Shown here piece by piece: positions 44,725 through 53,500 of a stretch of DNA of 64,000 nucleotides. The notes beneath the pieces are model-generated. The model had not been told where the DNA came from. It did not search any database and saw only the letters and a program-made list of their open reading frames with translations. The stretch lies in contig CAJOHJ010000003.1 of assembly GCA_905234265.1 (NCBI GenBank), forward strand, positions 158,382-222,381, in the 5' to 3' direction. The stretch comes from an uncultured Prevotella sp. Lineage in GTDB: Bacteria; Bacteroidota; Bacteroidia; Bacteroidales; Bacteroidaceae. A program made the position numbers and the translations under genes. The stretch's first letter is position 1, and each line of letters begins with the position of its first letter.

Positions 44725-44733
44725 TACCTTTGC
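44725..44733 (+). promoter_or_regulatory. Promoter -7 box of the C11 peptidase gene
   Basis: TACCTTTGC at 44725-44733, with a TTTG nearby but at shorter spacing than 19. Confidence 0.55.
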
Positions 44734-44772
44734 ACGGTATAACCTACACAAACACAACGCTTTTATTCAAAC

Positions 44773-46056
44773 ATGAGAACATCACTTAAAATATTTTCAT
44801 GTCTTCTTCTGTTCACGGCTTTTCTCACGGCTTGCAACTGGGGGGACGACGACGGAGGGCAGAAAGGCGGAGGGGGAGAGCCTCACCCAATAGCACATGG
44901 CAAGCGCACGGTTATTGTATACATGTCTGCCGAGAACAATCTTTCCACCTACGCACAGGACGACATCAACGAAATGATTATAGGCATGCGCAATGTCAGC
45001 ACCGACAACCGCCTGCTGATATATGTCGACAGGAGCAGCATCCGCGAGACACCTTTCATAGCATGCATAACAGGGAACACTGAAAATCCCGTCGACACAT
45101 TATATAAATATGCGACCGACTTCTACAGTTCCGATGCCGACAAGTTCCAGGAGGTGCTTTCGCGTGCCATAGCCCTTTGCCCGGCCAACAGCTACGGCCT
45201 TGTGCTGTGGGGCCATGCCAACGGATGGGTTATTGAGGAAAATCCCACAGAAACTGCACCCAGCCAGAGTCCGCGGCGCGCCTATGGTGTCGACAACGGG
45301 CAGAACAATCTACTTCAGCAAGGTCCCTACGGCCGCTGGATGAACATTCCCGACATGGCAAAAGCCCTTCAGCAGCTGGGTGTGGCATGGAAGTTCATAT
45401 TCAGCGACTGCTGCAACATGCAATCCGTGGAAGTGGCCTATGAATTGAAGGACGTGGCAGAATATCTCATCGGCTCGCCAGCAGAAATCACTGGCTCCGG
45501 CGCACCATACAACACTGTCGTCAAAGACCTGTTTGCCGACACCGACACTACAATGTACAAAGCCGTCTGCGACGACTATAATGCTCAGCTGGACTACGTC
45601 AATGGACATCTGCCCATCAGCGTCATCAAAACCAGCGAACTCGACCAGCTGCTTGCAGCCACCGGCAATGTGCTTGACGCCGTCGACCACTACATCCGCC
45701 AGGACAATGCCATGAAGGAAATGATTTACTACTTCTCCTACGACAGGAGTGACACCAAAGAAAAACTGATGTTCGACATGCAGGACGTGGTGAAGGTCGC
45801 CCTGCGCAACCTGCCCGACGACTACGACTCCTGGCAACAGGCTTTCGACCGTGCCGTAGTCTACAGCCGGAAAAGCAGCTACTGGCACGCCAACACCATT
45901 AGGAATTCCGACTTTACCGCCACCGCCGAGCGTCAGGGCGTCGTCAGCATGTTCTTCCCCTTGCAGCAGTACGAAAGCACGGGCTACAAATATAACGAGC
46001 TGATTAAGCAGATGAAGTGGTATAATGCCATTGGCTGGAGCCAGCTGGGCTACTGA
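44773..46056 (+). CDS. Clostripain-like (C11 family) cysteine peptidase lipoprotein
   Basis: 427 residues. Lipoprotein signal with lipobox FLTAC (Cys about 21) followed by an Asp/Gly-rich spacer that suggests surface export. C11 peptidase domain: VIVYMSAENNLSTYAQDDIN, YGLVLWGHANGW (catalytic His) and KFIFSDCCNMQSVEVAYEL (catalytic Cys), then LIGSPAEITGSGAPYN. C11 enzymes usually cleave after Arg or Lys and self-process. Monocistronic, convergent with the gldE gene. Confidence 0.9.
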   Translation: MRTSLKIFSCLLLFTAFLTACNWGDDDGGQKGGGGEPHPIAHGKRTVIVYMSAENNLSTYAQDDINEMIIGMRNVSTDNRLLIYVDRSSIRETPFIACITGNTENPVDTLYKYATDFYSSDADKFQEVLSRAIALCPANSYGLVLWGHANGWVIEENPTETAPSQSPRRAYGVDNGQNNLLQQGPYGRWMNIPDMAKALQQLGVAWKFIFSDCCNMQSVEVAYELKDVAEYLIGSPAEITGSGAPYNTVVKDLFADTDTTMYKAVCDDYNAQLDYVNGHLPISVIKTSELDQLLAATGNVLDAVDHYIRQDNAMKEMIYYFSYDRSDTKEKLMFDMQDVVKVALRNLPDDYDSWQQAFDRAVVYSRKSSYWHANTIRNSDFTATAERQGVVSMFFPLQQYESTGYKYNELIKQMKWYNAIGWSQLGY

Positions 46057-46088
46057 CACAGACGACAGACAATGATGCGGACCGCATG

Positions 46089-47387
46089 CTACTGATGCAG
46101 CACAACCTTTACCTTTGAAATTCTGCGTTCTTCCATTTCCAGGATTTCAAAGGTAATATTTTTGTAGTCAATCTTTTCGTGCAAGCTGGGGAAGTCGCCC
46201 TTCAGCTCAAGCAGCAGTCCGGCAATGGTGTCGGCGTCGCCCTCTACATCTTCAAAGATGTCGTCGTCGAGGCTAAGCGTCTTGTAGAAGTCGCTCAGTA
46301 GCGTCTTGCCCTCAAAGACGTAGGTGTTGGCATTGATGCGCACGAAGTTCTTCTCGTCTTCGTCGTATTCGTCGTTGATTTCACCGACGATTTCCTCCAG
46401 GATGTCCTCCAGAGTCACAATGCCGCTGGTGCCGCCGAACTCGTCGACGACGATGGCTATGTGAACCTTGTTTTCGCGGAATTCGCGCAACAGGTCGTCA
46501 ATCATCTTGGTCTCCGGAACAAAGTAAGGCGCCCTGATGAGCGACTGCCAGCGGAAGTTGCTGCCTTTCTGCAGGTGCGGCAGCAGGTCCTTGATGTACA
46601 GGATGCCGCGGACATTGTCGCTATTGCCCTGATAGACAGGGATTCGCGAATAATTGTTCTCCACAATGCACTTCAGCACCTGGTCGAACGTGCTGCGGAA
46701 GTCCAGGTCGACCACGTCCTGCCGGCTGGTCATGATTTCCTTGGCCGTCTCGTCGCCGAAGCGCACAATGCCCTCCAGCATGCGCTGCTCCTCCTTGATG
46801 TCTTCCTTGTCGGTAAGCTCCAGGGCCTGCTCCAGGTCGCTGGCACTCAGCACGTGGTTTTCCTTCTGCACCACCTTGCCGGCCAGCATGCCCGTACTCA
46901 GCAGCACCGATGACGGCAGCCAGAAAAGCCTGCGGCAGAACATGATGCCCCCGACGGCGCGGCGGCAGAAGCGCAGAGGGTCGTTGGCAGTATAGATTTT
47001 TGGCATTATCTCACCGAAGAGCAGCAGCAGGAATGTCAGCAGCACCGTAATGCAGAGGAACTGCAGCCAGTAGGCATTGCCGAAGTCGACGACGTGTGCA
47101 AAGAAGTAGTTGCACAGCATGATGATGGTGACGTTCACCAGATTGTTGGTAATCAGAATTGTTGCCAGCGTGCGCTCCGAGTCTTCACGGAGCAGCTTTA
47201 TGCTCCTGTCGGCAGCTGTCTTCTCTTCGTCAATCTCGCTCAGATGCTGCGGCATCAGCGAAAAGAAGGCTATCTCCGAACCCGACGCAAAGCCGGAAAT
47301 CACCAGCAAGCCACAGGCCAGCAGGCCGGCAACAATGGTCCACGTGTCGGGCTGCAAGAGTGTCACTTCGCTTAGAATGCTGTCCAT
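46089..47387 (-). CDS. gldE: GldE-like CNNM/CBS-pair transporter-associated protein
   Basis: 432 residues from ATG 47387 (GGGAG precedes it; the longer frame overlaps ssb). Three to four membrane helices in a CNNM domain (IVAGLLACGLLVISGFASGSEIAFFSL, shown here in part; FFAHVVDFGNAYWLQFL; LLLLFGEIMPKIY), two CBS motifs (SRIPVYQGNSDNVRGILYIK and IAIVVDEFGGTSGIVTLEDI) and a C-terminal CorC_HlyC domain. In Bacteroidetes this family includes the gliding motility protein GldE; in non-gliding species its role is likely ion transport. Sixteen bases after ssb. Confidence 0.85.
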   Translation of the reverse strand: MDSILSEVTLLQPDTWTIVAGLLACGLLVISGFASGSEIAFFSLMPQHLSEIDEEKTAADRSIKLLREDSERTLATILITNNLVNVTIIMLCNYFFAHVVDFGNAYWLQFLCITVLLTFLLLLFGEIMPKIYTANDPLRFCRRAVGGIMFCRRLFWLPSSVLLSTGMLAGKVVQKENHVLSASDLEQALELTDKEDIKEEQRMLEGIVRFGDETAKEIMTSRQDVVDLDFRSTFDQVLKCIVENNYSRIPVYQGNSDNVRGILYIKDLLPHLQKGSNFRWQSLIRAPYFVPETKMIDDLLREFRENKVHIAIVVDEFGGTSGIVTLEDILEEIVGEINDEYDEDEKNFVRINANTYVFEGKTLLSDFYKTLSLDDDIFEDVEGDADTIAGLLLELKGDFPSLHEKIDYKNITFEILEMEERRISKVKVVLHQ

Positions 47388-47403
47388 AAGGCTCCCTGAT
47401 TGC

Positions 47404-47760
47404 TCATCTTTCCGTGTTGCCGGCCTTCTGTTCCTTAGGGGTGAGCATCTCCATGTTGTCGGCCCAGATTTCGGTGGCATTGTGGCGCTGCCCCATCTTG
47501 TCGTCCCACGTGGTATAGCGTATGCGACCCTCGATGTACAGCTTGTCGCCCTTGTGGACATACTTCTCCACAGTCTCGGCCAGCTTGCGCCATAGAAGCA
47601 CGGTGTGCCAGTCGGTACGGTCCGGCACCTGAGTGCCGTTGGGCAGCGTATATCCGCGCTCAGTGGTTGCCATACGAACACGCGCGACGGCAACCCCCTG
47701 GTCTACATACCTGACCTCAGGGTCTACACCGACATTGCCAATAAGCATTACCTTGTTCAT
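47404..47760 (-). CDS. ssb: Single-stranded DNA-binding protein, short form
   Basis: 118 residues from ATG 47760. OB-fold SSB: NKVMLIGNVGVDPEVRYVD, VAVARVRMATTERGYT, DWHTVLLWRKLAETVEKYV and KLYIEGRIRYTTWDDK. It ends KEQKAGNTER, without the acidic tail (DDDxPF) that recruits partner proteins, and is shorter than full SSB. Order unknown gene - ssb - gldE with gaps of 5 and 16 bases, a common Bacteroidetes arrangement. Confidence 0.92.
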   Translation of the reverse strand: MNKVMLIGNVGVDPEVRYVDQGVAVARVRMATTERGYTLPNGTQVPDRTDWHTVLLWRKLAETVEKYVHKGDKLYIEGRIRYTTWDDKMGQRHNATEIWADNMEMLTPKEQKAGNTER

Positions 47761-47765
47761 CTGCC

Positions 47766-48305
47766 TCAGTTCTTGCAAAGTCCCAGAAATCTGAACTTAA
47801 AGTTCTTGCCCTTCACCGAGGGGAACTGGCTGCGCGGGTCGACGCGCTGCGAAAGGTGGCTTACAATCTTGTTGTAGCAGTCGAGTCCCGACTCTGCCTT
47901 GCAGCATGCCACAAAGTGTGTGTCGCGATACTGGAACTTGCCCGTCTGCGGCACCTGCAGCACGCGCTTGAAGTCGAGCGTACCCTCGTACCATCCATAG
48001 CAGACAGTCTCCAGCTTTCCGCCGCGCGCCTGGCTATGGTCAGCATCACTCTCACCTCCCCTGACGGCCTTCTTTTCCTTGAAGTCGCTCATGGTCTCAG
48101 CCGTGGTCTTGATGATGATGAAGTAGATGCGTGGCCTTATCTTGTAGCGCTTGGGATAGTTGTTGTCGCTGGCAATGTAGCTGCGGATGTCGTTCTCCAG
48201 TTCAGCACTTATTTCTATTTCACCGATGCCCGACAGGAAAGCAATAGCCTCGTCAGCACTCTTGACAAGGGTCTCCTGGTCGAAATAACGCAGATATAAA
48301 TTCAT
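47766..48305 (-). CDS. Unknown protein upstream of ssb
   Basis: 179 residues from ATG 48305 (the longer frame adds unsupported residues). No signal peptide. N-terminal NLYLRYFDQETLVKSADEAI, then a basic middle with KRYKIRPRIYFIIIKTTAET and a C-terminal half with WYEGTLDFKRVLQVPQTGK. I recognise no domain. Ends five bases before ssb, so it shares that transcript and may work with DNA metabolism; that is only context. Confidence 0.7.
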   Translation of the reverse strand: MNLYLRYFDQETLVKSADEAIAFLSGIGEIEISAELENDIRSYIASDNNYPKRYKIRPRIYFIIIKTTAETMSDFKEKKAVRGGESDADHSQARGGKLETVCYGWYEGTLDFKRVLQVPQTGKFQYRDTHFVACCKAESGLDCYNKIVSHLSQRVDPRSQFPSVKGKNFKFRFLGLCKN

Positions 48306-48406
48306 GTTCCTATGCCTGTTGTTAGCACAATAATTAAAAAAAATGTGCTCATGGTTCTCGGTCACTAACAATTCTAATAGCGACAAGACTCATAAGCATC
48401 AGTCTG

Positions 48407-48479
48407 AGCGGAAAACGGGACTCGGACCCGCGACCCCAACCTTGGCAAGGTTGTGCTCTACCAACTGAGCTATTTCCGC
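48407..48479 (-). tRNA. tRNA-Gly (GCC)
   Basis: 73 nt, no encoded CCA. Acceptor GCGGAAA pairs with TTTCCGC; D-arm AGCTCAGTTGGTAGAGC; anticodon loop CTTGCCAAG gives GCC; TPsiC arm with GGTCCGAGTCCC. An identical second copy lies at 48752. Confidence 0.95.
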
Positions 48480-48511
48480 AGCAATATGTAACTCCTCCAT
48501 ACTTACTTATG

Positions 48512-48595
48512 TGAAGAGGAGGAGACTCGAACTCCCACGTCGCAATTGACACTACCCCCTCAAAGTAGCGCGTCTACCAATTCCGCCACCTCTCC
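48512..48595 (-). tRNA. tRNA-Leu (GAG)
   Basis: 84 nt with the long variable arm of class II tRNA. Anticodon stem CTACT/GGTAG and loop TTGAGGG give GAG. D-arm GCGGAATTGGTAGACGC is typical of tRNA-Leu. CCA not encoded. Confidence 0.93.
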
Positions 48596-48623
48596 AGCAT
48601 GTCGTAAACATGTGAAAAAAGAG

Positions 48624-48705
48624 TGCCCAGAACAGGACTCGAACCTGCACGCCTCGCGGCACACGCACCTGAAACGTGCGCGTCTACCAATTCCGCCACC
48701 TGGGC
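48624..48705 (-). tRNA. tRNA-Leu (CAG)
   Basis: 82 nt with a class II variable arm. Anticodon loop TTCAGGT gives CAG, stem CACGT/GCGTG. Shares the D-arm with the neighbouring tRNA-Leu. Confidence 0.93.
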
Positions 48706-48751
48706 ATTTTTTACACAATATCTGTGTAGCACTCTTTGTTCAACAAGTCTG

Positions 48752-48824
48752 AGCGGAAAACGGGACTCGGACCCGCGACCCCAACCTTGGCAAGGTTGTG
48801 CTCTACCAACTGAGCTATTTCCGC
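48752..48824 (-). tRNA. tRNA-Gly (GCC), second copy
   Basis: Identical to 48407-48479 over the whole tRNA and a few flanking bases on each side. The four tRNAs (Gly, Leu, Leu, Gly) lie on one strand in 420 bases. Confidence 0.95.
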
Positions 48825-49012
48825 AGCACTTTTCCTATAACGTAGGAGCATCTCTCTTGATTGCGGATGCAAAGGTAACACATTTTTCAAAACCTGCAAA
48901 CTTTTTCGCCATTTTTTTGAAAGTTTTTTTATCCAAAGCAACAAAAACGTACAAAAAAGCAAACCACAGCAACGCTTTTCCTGCCTCTGCGACATATCTG
49001 TTAACACCACAG

Positions 49013-49138
49013 GGAATATTATCTCTGCATATTACGAAATTATCTCAATGACTTACGAAATTATCTCAATGACTTACGAAATTATCTCTGCATGTTACGA
49101 GAATATCTTACGAAGATAATTTTTTATCTCAACCACTT
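49013..49138. repeat. 21-bp modular tandem array (copy 5 of dispersed family)
   Basis: Six units at 49013, 49034, 49055, 49076, 49097 and 49118. The array ends two bases before the stop codon (49141-49143) of the minus-strand gene. The DNA between tRNA-Gly and the array (48825-49012) holds an A/T-rich tRNA promoter region and nothing else I can name. Confidence 0.92.
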
Positions 49139-49140
49139 CA

Positions 49141-49818
49141 CTACTTCAGAAGCTTCAACAGCTGAGACTGCGAAGCCTCAGGCAGAACTTTCTCAAGATG
49201 ATGCAGCATCCTCGTAAGCGACTCTTTGGGCGTGCGGTCAGCCCTGCAGACCTCGTGGCCGTAGAGCCGTTCGGGAGTGGTAAGCAGCGACCAGCCCCAG
49301 CCATACTCACGGCCGTGCTTGTCTGTCGGATAGACAAAATCCTCGGTGACAAGCCTGCATGCCATCTGCAAGCGGTTGACATAGGCGTCAAAGCGGCCCC
49401 GCATCTTAGGTCCCGTAAATCCACAGGCAGCGCGCAGCTCGCGGGCAATCATGCTGCCCCGACTGGCAAGCGTCGCCACAATGGCCTCCTCCACAGAACC
49501 CTCCTCTATCTGCTGACGGCTACCGCGTCGATAGTTGCAAAAGTCAGGCCACCACTGCAGGCTGATGAAGCCCGCCTTGCCGCCGAAGAACTTGCCGTAG
49601 ACGCATCCGCCATCGGTGACGACCTCCCCCTTCCATTTCCACAAGGGCCAGTCCCATCCCCCGTCGGGAAAGACCACATAGCGACAGTCGTCGCTGACGG
49701 CCTCCTCGGCAGAAAATCCGGCAACGCCGCTGCCGAGCAACGGCAGAAACCCGATGTCGTTGACATACTCAACCAGCTGTGCCGCTGAATAAATCTCACC
49801 AGTCTTCATAATCACCAT
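49141..49818 (-). CDS. AlkZ/YcaQ-related winged-helix protein
   Basis: 225 residues from ATG 49818 (ATG 49809 is equally possible). The layout IYSAAQLVEYVNDIGFLPLL at the start, then WPLWKWKGEVV, YGKFFGGKAGFISLQWWPDF and FDAYVNRLQMACRLVTEDFV with YGWGWSLLTTPERLYG resembles the HTH_42 (AlkZ/YcaQ) DNA glycosylase family and its short Bacteroidetes relatives. AlkZ enzymes unhook interstrand crosslinks. The QxQ/QxD catalytic motif of AlkZ is not obvious, so the activity is uncertain. Confidence 0.62.
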   Translation of the reverse strand: MVIMKTGEIYSAAQLVEYVNDIGFLPLLGSGVAGFSAEEAVSDDCRYVVFPDGGWDWPLWKWKGEVVTDGGCVYGKFFGGKAGFISLQWWPDFCNYRRGSRQQIEEGSVEEAIVATLASRGSMIARELRAACGFTGPKMRGRFDAYVNRLQMACRLVTEDFVYPTDKHGREYGWGWSLLTTPERLYGHEVCRADRTPKESLTRMLHHLEKVLPEASQSQLLKLLK

Positions 49819-49893
49819 TTCTTTCCACAAAGTTACGCCTTTTTGCAAGCATACAAAACATTATGACAAAAATTTACACATTATTTAATATAA

Positions 49894-49929
49894 TACTTTT
49901 GCTTTTTTCTTGTTTTTCCTTACTTTTGT
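49894..49929 (+). promoter_or_regulatory. tdk promoter region with two -7 boxes
   Basis: TACTTTTGC at 49894-49902 and TACTTTTGT at 49921-49929. The second lies four bases before ATG 49934, predicting an almost leaderless mRNA. Confidence 0.55.
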
Positions 49930-49933
49930 CACC

Positions 49934-50524
49934 ATGAAAATGAATAACTCTATGGGCGAGACGCACCGCACCGGCAGAATAGAGGTGGTTTGCGGCTCTA
50001 TGTTCTCTGGAAAGACGGAGGAACTGATACGCCGGCTGCGACGGGCTCAGTTTGCCAAGCAGAAAGTGGAAATATTCAAGCCGGCAATAGACACGCGATA
50101 TAGCGACCAGGAAGTGGTGAGCCACGACCACAACGCCATCACCTCAACCCCACTCGACTCATCGGCAAGCATTCTGCTGCTGTCGAGCGACATCGACGTG
50201 GTGGGCATCGACGAGGCCCAGTTCTTCGACATGGGACTTGTGGATGTCTGCAACGAGCTGGCCTACCGCGGCATAAGGGTCATCATTGCCGGACTGGACA
50301 TGGACTTCAAGGGCGTTCCCTTCGGGCCTATTCCAGCCCTGTGTGCCATTGCCGACGATGTCACCAAGGTGCATGCCATCTGCGTCAAGTGTGGTGCCTT
50401 GGCGTATGTAAGCCACCGCACTGTACATAACGAAAAGCGTGTTCTCTTAGGCGAGACTCAGGAATATGAGCCTTTGTGCCGCGAGTGCTACCAGCAGGCT
50501 CTGAAGGAAGACAAAAAGGAATAG
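49934..50524 (+). CDS. tdk: Thymidine kinase
   Basis: 196 residues from ATG 49934. Type II thymidine kinase: [20 protein letters not shown] (P loop), [10 protein letters not shown] (Asp-Glu), [16 protein letters not shown] (lasso) and a zinc site formed by CVKCG and CREC near the C-terminus. Phosphorylates thymidine for salvage. Standard length. Its stop is one base from the stop of the convergent TPR gene. Confidence 0.96.
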   Translation: MKMNNSMGETHRTGRIEVVCGSMFSGKTEELIRRLRRAQFAKQKVEIFKPAIDTRYSDQEVVSHDHNAITSTPLDSSASILLLSSDIDVVGIDEAQFFDMGLVDVCNELAYRGIRVIIAGLDMDFKGVPFGPIPALCAIADDVTKVHAICVKCGALAYVSHRTVHNEKRVLLGETQEYEPLCRECYQQALKEDKKE

Positions 50525-50525
50525 G

Positions 50526-53500
50526 TCAGCGCCAGAAATCTTCATCAAACTCTTCGTAGTCGTCTTGCACTGGCTGGCCCTGCTGTGAAGCCGGCAGTCC
50601 AAAGTCGTCAACATCGTCGTTGGCGACAGGCTGTTGCTGCGGCTGCGGTGCCGGCAGTCCGAGGTCGTCAACGTCGTCATTGGCAGCAGGCTGAGGCTGC
50701 CGGCCGTCTTCATCCGCCGCAGGCTGCTGGTCGTCGGCGTCCTCGTCCTGAACAATCTGTGCAGGCTCGTCGAGAAGAGGCTCCTGGCTGACGACTACAG
50801 GGGCTACGCTGCTTTCCATGAACACCTCATAGTCGTGATAGCTGTAGTTTGCACCCAGCAGGGGCAGGTTCTGCTTGCTGACAATGAGGCTGCGGCACCT
50901 GTGCAGAAGGCTGCGCAGACTGCCCTCTACGGCATAAAGATACTGAGCATACTGACGGGCCTCGTCGTAGCTGTTGAAACCACTCACCAGCATGCGGCAA
51001 AGTCCATTGGCGTCCTGGTCGACCTCTATGTCAAAGTTGCGGACCATGAAGTTTGAGAAGTTATAGCGTGCCAGCTCGAAGAGCAGCTGGTTCTGGTTGA
51101 CGGAGTCGGTCTGATAGGCAAGCAGGAAGACATGCTCAGCATTGCGCTCGAAGGTCAGAGTGTCGCTGGCGGTACTGTCGCTGGACATTACAAGCGAGCG
51201 GCGTGTCCACACGTCGGACATGTCGAACTTGCCTCCGCCAAGCTTTCTGCCCTCTTGAACACCACGAACTATCATGCCGGCCATCTCGCTGACTTCGCTG
51301 TCGGGATATTTTTCCACGACGCTACGCAGATGGGCCACACTTTGCTCCACGTCGCCCTCATTGAGGCATGTCAGTCCCTCAAGGAACAGGAACTTTGGCT
51401 GATGGGCGCCCATGGGGAAACGCTCAGAGGCAAGTGCGGCATTGGCATGCACCGCACCATAGCTCTCATTGCGGAAAGCATCGTAGGTAGAGGCGTACAG
51501 CGAGTCCTCAAGGTGTATACCAAAACGCTGGTTGTCGGCAAAGTTCGGGTCAGAGAGCAGCACAGTCCACGTACTCTCCGGATAGTCACGCTGCAGGGCT
51601 GCCAAAACATTCTGTGCATCATCCGTGCGTTGCTGACGTGAATAGAGCAGGAACAGATGATAGAGGGTTTCGTCGTTCTTCTCATATTCAGGATATTGCG
51701 TCGTGAGGCGAGTCAGCAGTCGCTCGCTGAGTGTCTGGTTGTCCAGTTTGTCCTTCAGAATGATACCTGCCTGGAAGAGGCCGGCCTTTATGATGTTGTT
51801 GCTTTCGGCCTTCTGCTCGTCAGTAAAAGGTATCTGTGCGAGATAGTACTCACGCTTGTGTGGGTCGGCGGCAGCAGAGTCTGCCTGTTCCTCACCATCG
51901 GCTTTTTCGGCAACGGGCAACGGCTGTCCGTCGGCATCGACCGCAGCCTGCAGGCTGTCAGCAGCCTCTTCGCCATCACCCTCAGCCTGCTCGCCCTCTT
52001 CTGGCTGCAGGGAGACTACGGTACGGTTGGAACGGCGCCAGTTGTCGGTATTCTCACGCTTGCCCCAAAGCTGCTGGAACGACTGCTTTCCCTGACTGAC
52101 GGCCTGCGGATTGTAGAAATACCACTGCGACGATGAGTTTCCGACAGCAGGCTGCGGAGCCTGAGGAGTATTGTTGGCACTGTTTGCCACAGAGGCACTG
52201 GCAACGATGCGCTCCGCCTCGGCAGCCTCCTGGGCATAGCGATCTTCCTTCTCCTTCTTCTTAAGTTCTTCGATAACTTTGTCTATAATGGCATTGCGCT
52301 CGTCTTCCTGCATCAGCGACAGCCGCTGAAGAGAGTCCTGCAGCTCCACAGCCCCGATGTGGGGAGCCAGCTCGTCGAGAATTTTCGAACGCTCCGCAAG
52401 CTGGCTGTAGTCAGGACGGTCTTTGTCAAGCAGTCCGATAGCCTGACCGTAGCAGCGCTGGGCATCGACAAACTTGTCGCGCTGCCAATAGACATTTCCA
52501 AGGGTAAGAAGCAGCACGCCTTTCTCGATGCCGTTGCGCGTAGCCTTCTCAACGCCCTCCTCGTAGGCTTCGATGGCCTTCAGCGTGTCCTGACGCGAAA
52601 GATAGATGTTGCCTATGGCGTAATACACCTGGTCGAGATAGTCCTTGTTGTTGTCGCTGGAAGCCATGCGCCGCAGCTTGGAAATCATACGCTTGGAGTC
52701 TGTACGCGCCATTACCTCAGTCTGCGATATACGGGCATTGAACTCCAGCTCGTAAGGCGGACTGAGCCGTATGACATGGGCAAAGGCATCGTAGGCCGCC
52801 TGCTGGTTGCCCTGCAGCGACTGCAGCTGCCCCATGAGAAACCACTCCCTGGCCTTCTGCGTGCGGCGACGCTCGTGTCTGATGACCTTGCGCAGATAGG
52901 TTATTGCCTCGGCATACCGACCAGTGCGCAGATAGTAGTCGGCGTAGGTGTAGTCCCAGTCCTTGACGGCACGGAAGTGCATTGAGTCGCGCCGCTGCTT
53001 AAGAATAATGTCCTCAGCATCGTAAAGCCAGCCAAGCTCGACATAGCTCTTTGCCTGCCATGCACGCGAAATGCCAAGAATGAACGGCTGTGTGCCATAC
53101 AGGCGCGTCATGTAAGAGAAGGTGGCTGCAGCCTCTTCAAACTCGCCCTTCTGAAACTGCGACTTACCCAGCAGCAGCCAGGCACGCCACAGGAAGGGGT
53201 TGTATTCACGACGCGAAAGCCATTCAATGTCGCGCTGGGTCTTGCGGCGGTTCTTTGTCCACTCCGGACGGCTCTTGATGCTGTGCTGCTTGATGGTCTT
53301 CTCCGACTTTTCTATCGCACGGTCAAACATTGCACTGCCCAGCTGACGGCTGTCCTTATTGCCTACGGTGTAAAGGGGAATAAGCTCCGTGTAGTTGTCA
53401 TGATTGCCTTTCTCCTTCTCCAGCGAGCCGTCGACAAACGCCTGAGAACCATTGTAGTATGTATTGTAGCGCGCAGTAAATGAATGCCACAGACGCGTCT

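Noticed and set aside
48407..48824. Two identical tRNA-Gly copies as ends of an integrated element
   Set aside because: Only 345 bases apart with two tRNA-Leu genes between; simple tRNA duplication explains it.
1628..49138. Reading the 21-bp arrays as CRISPR
   Set aside because: Units are contiguous without unique spacers, and no cas gene is in the window.
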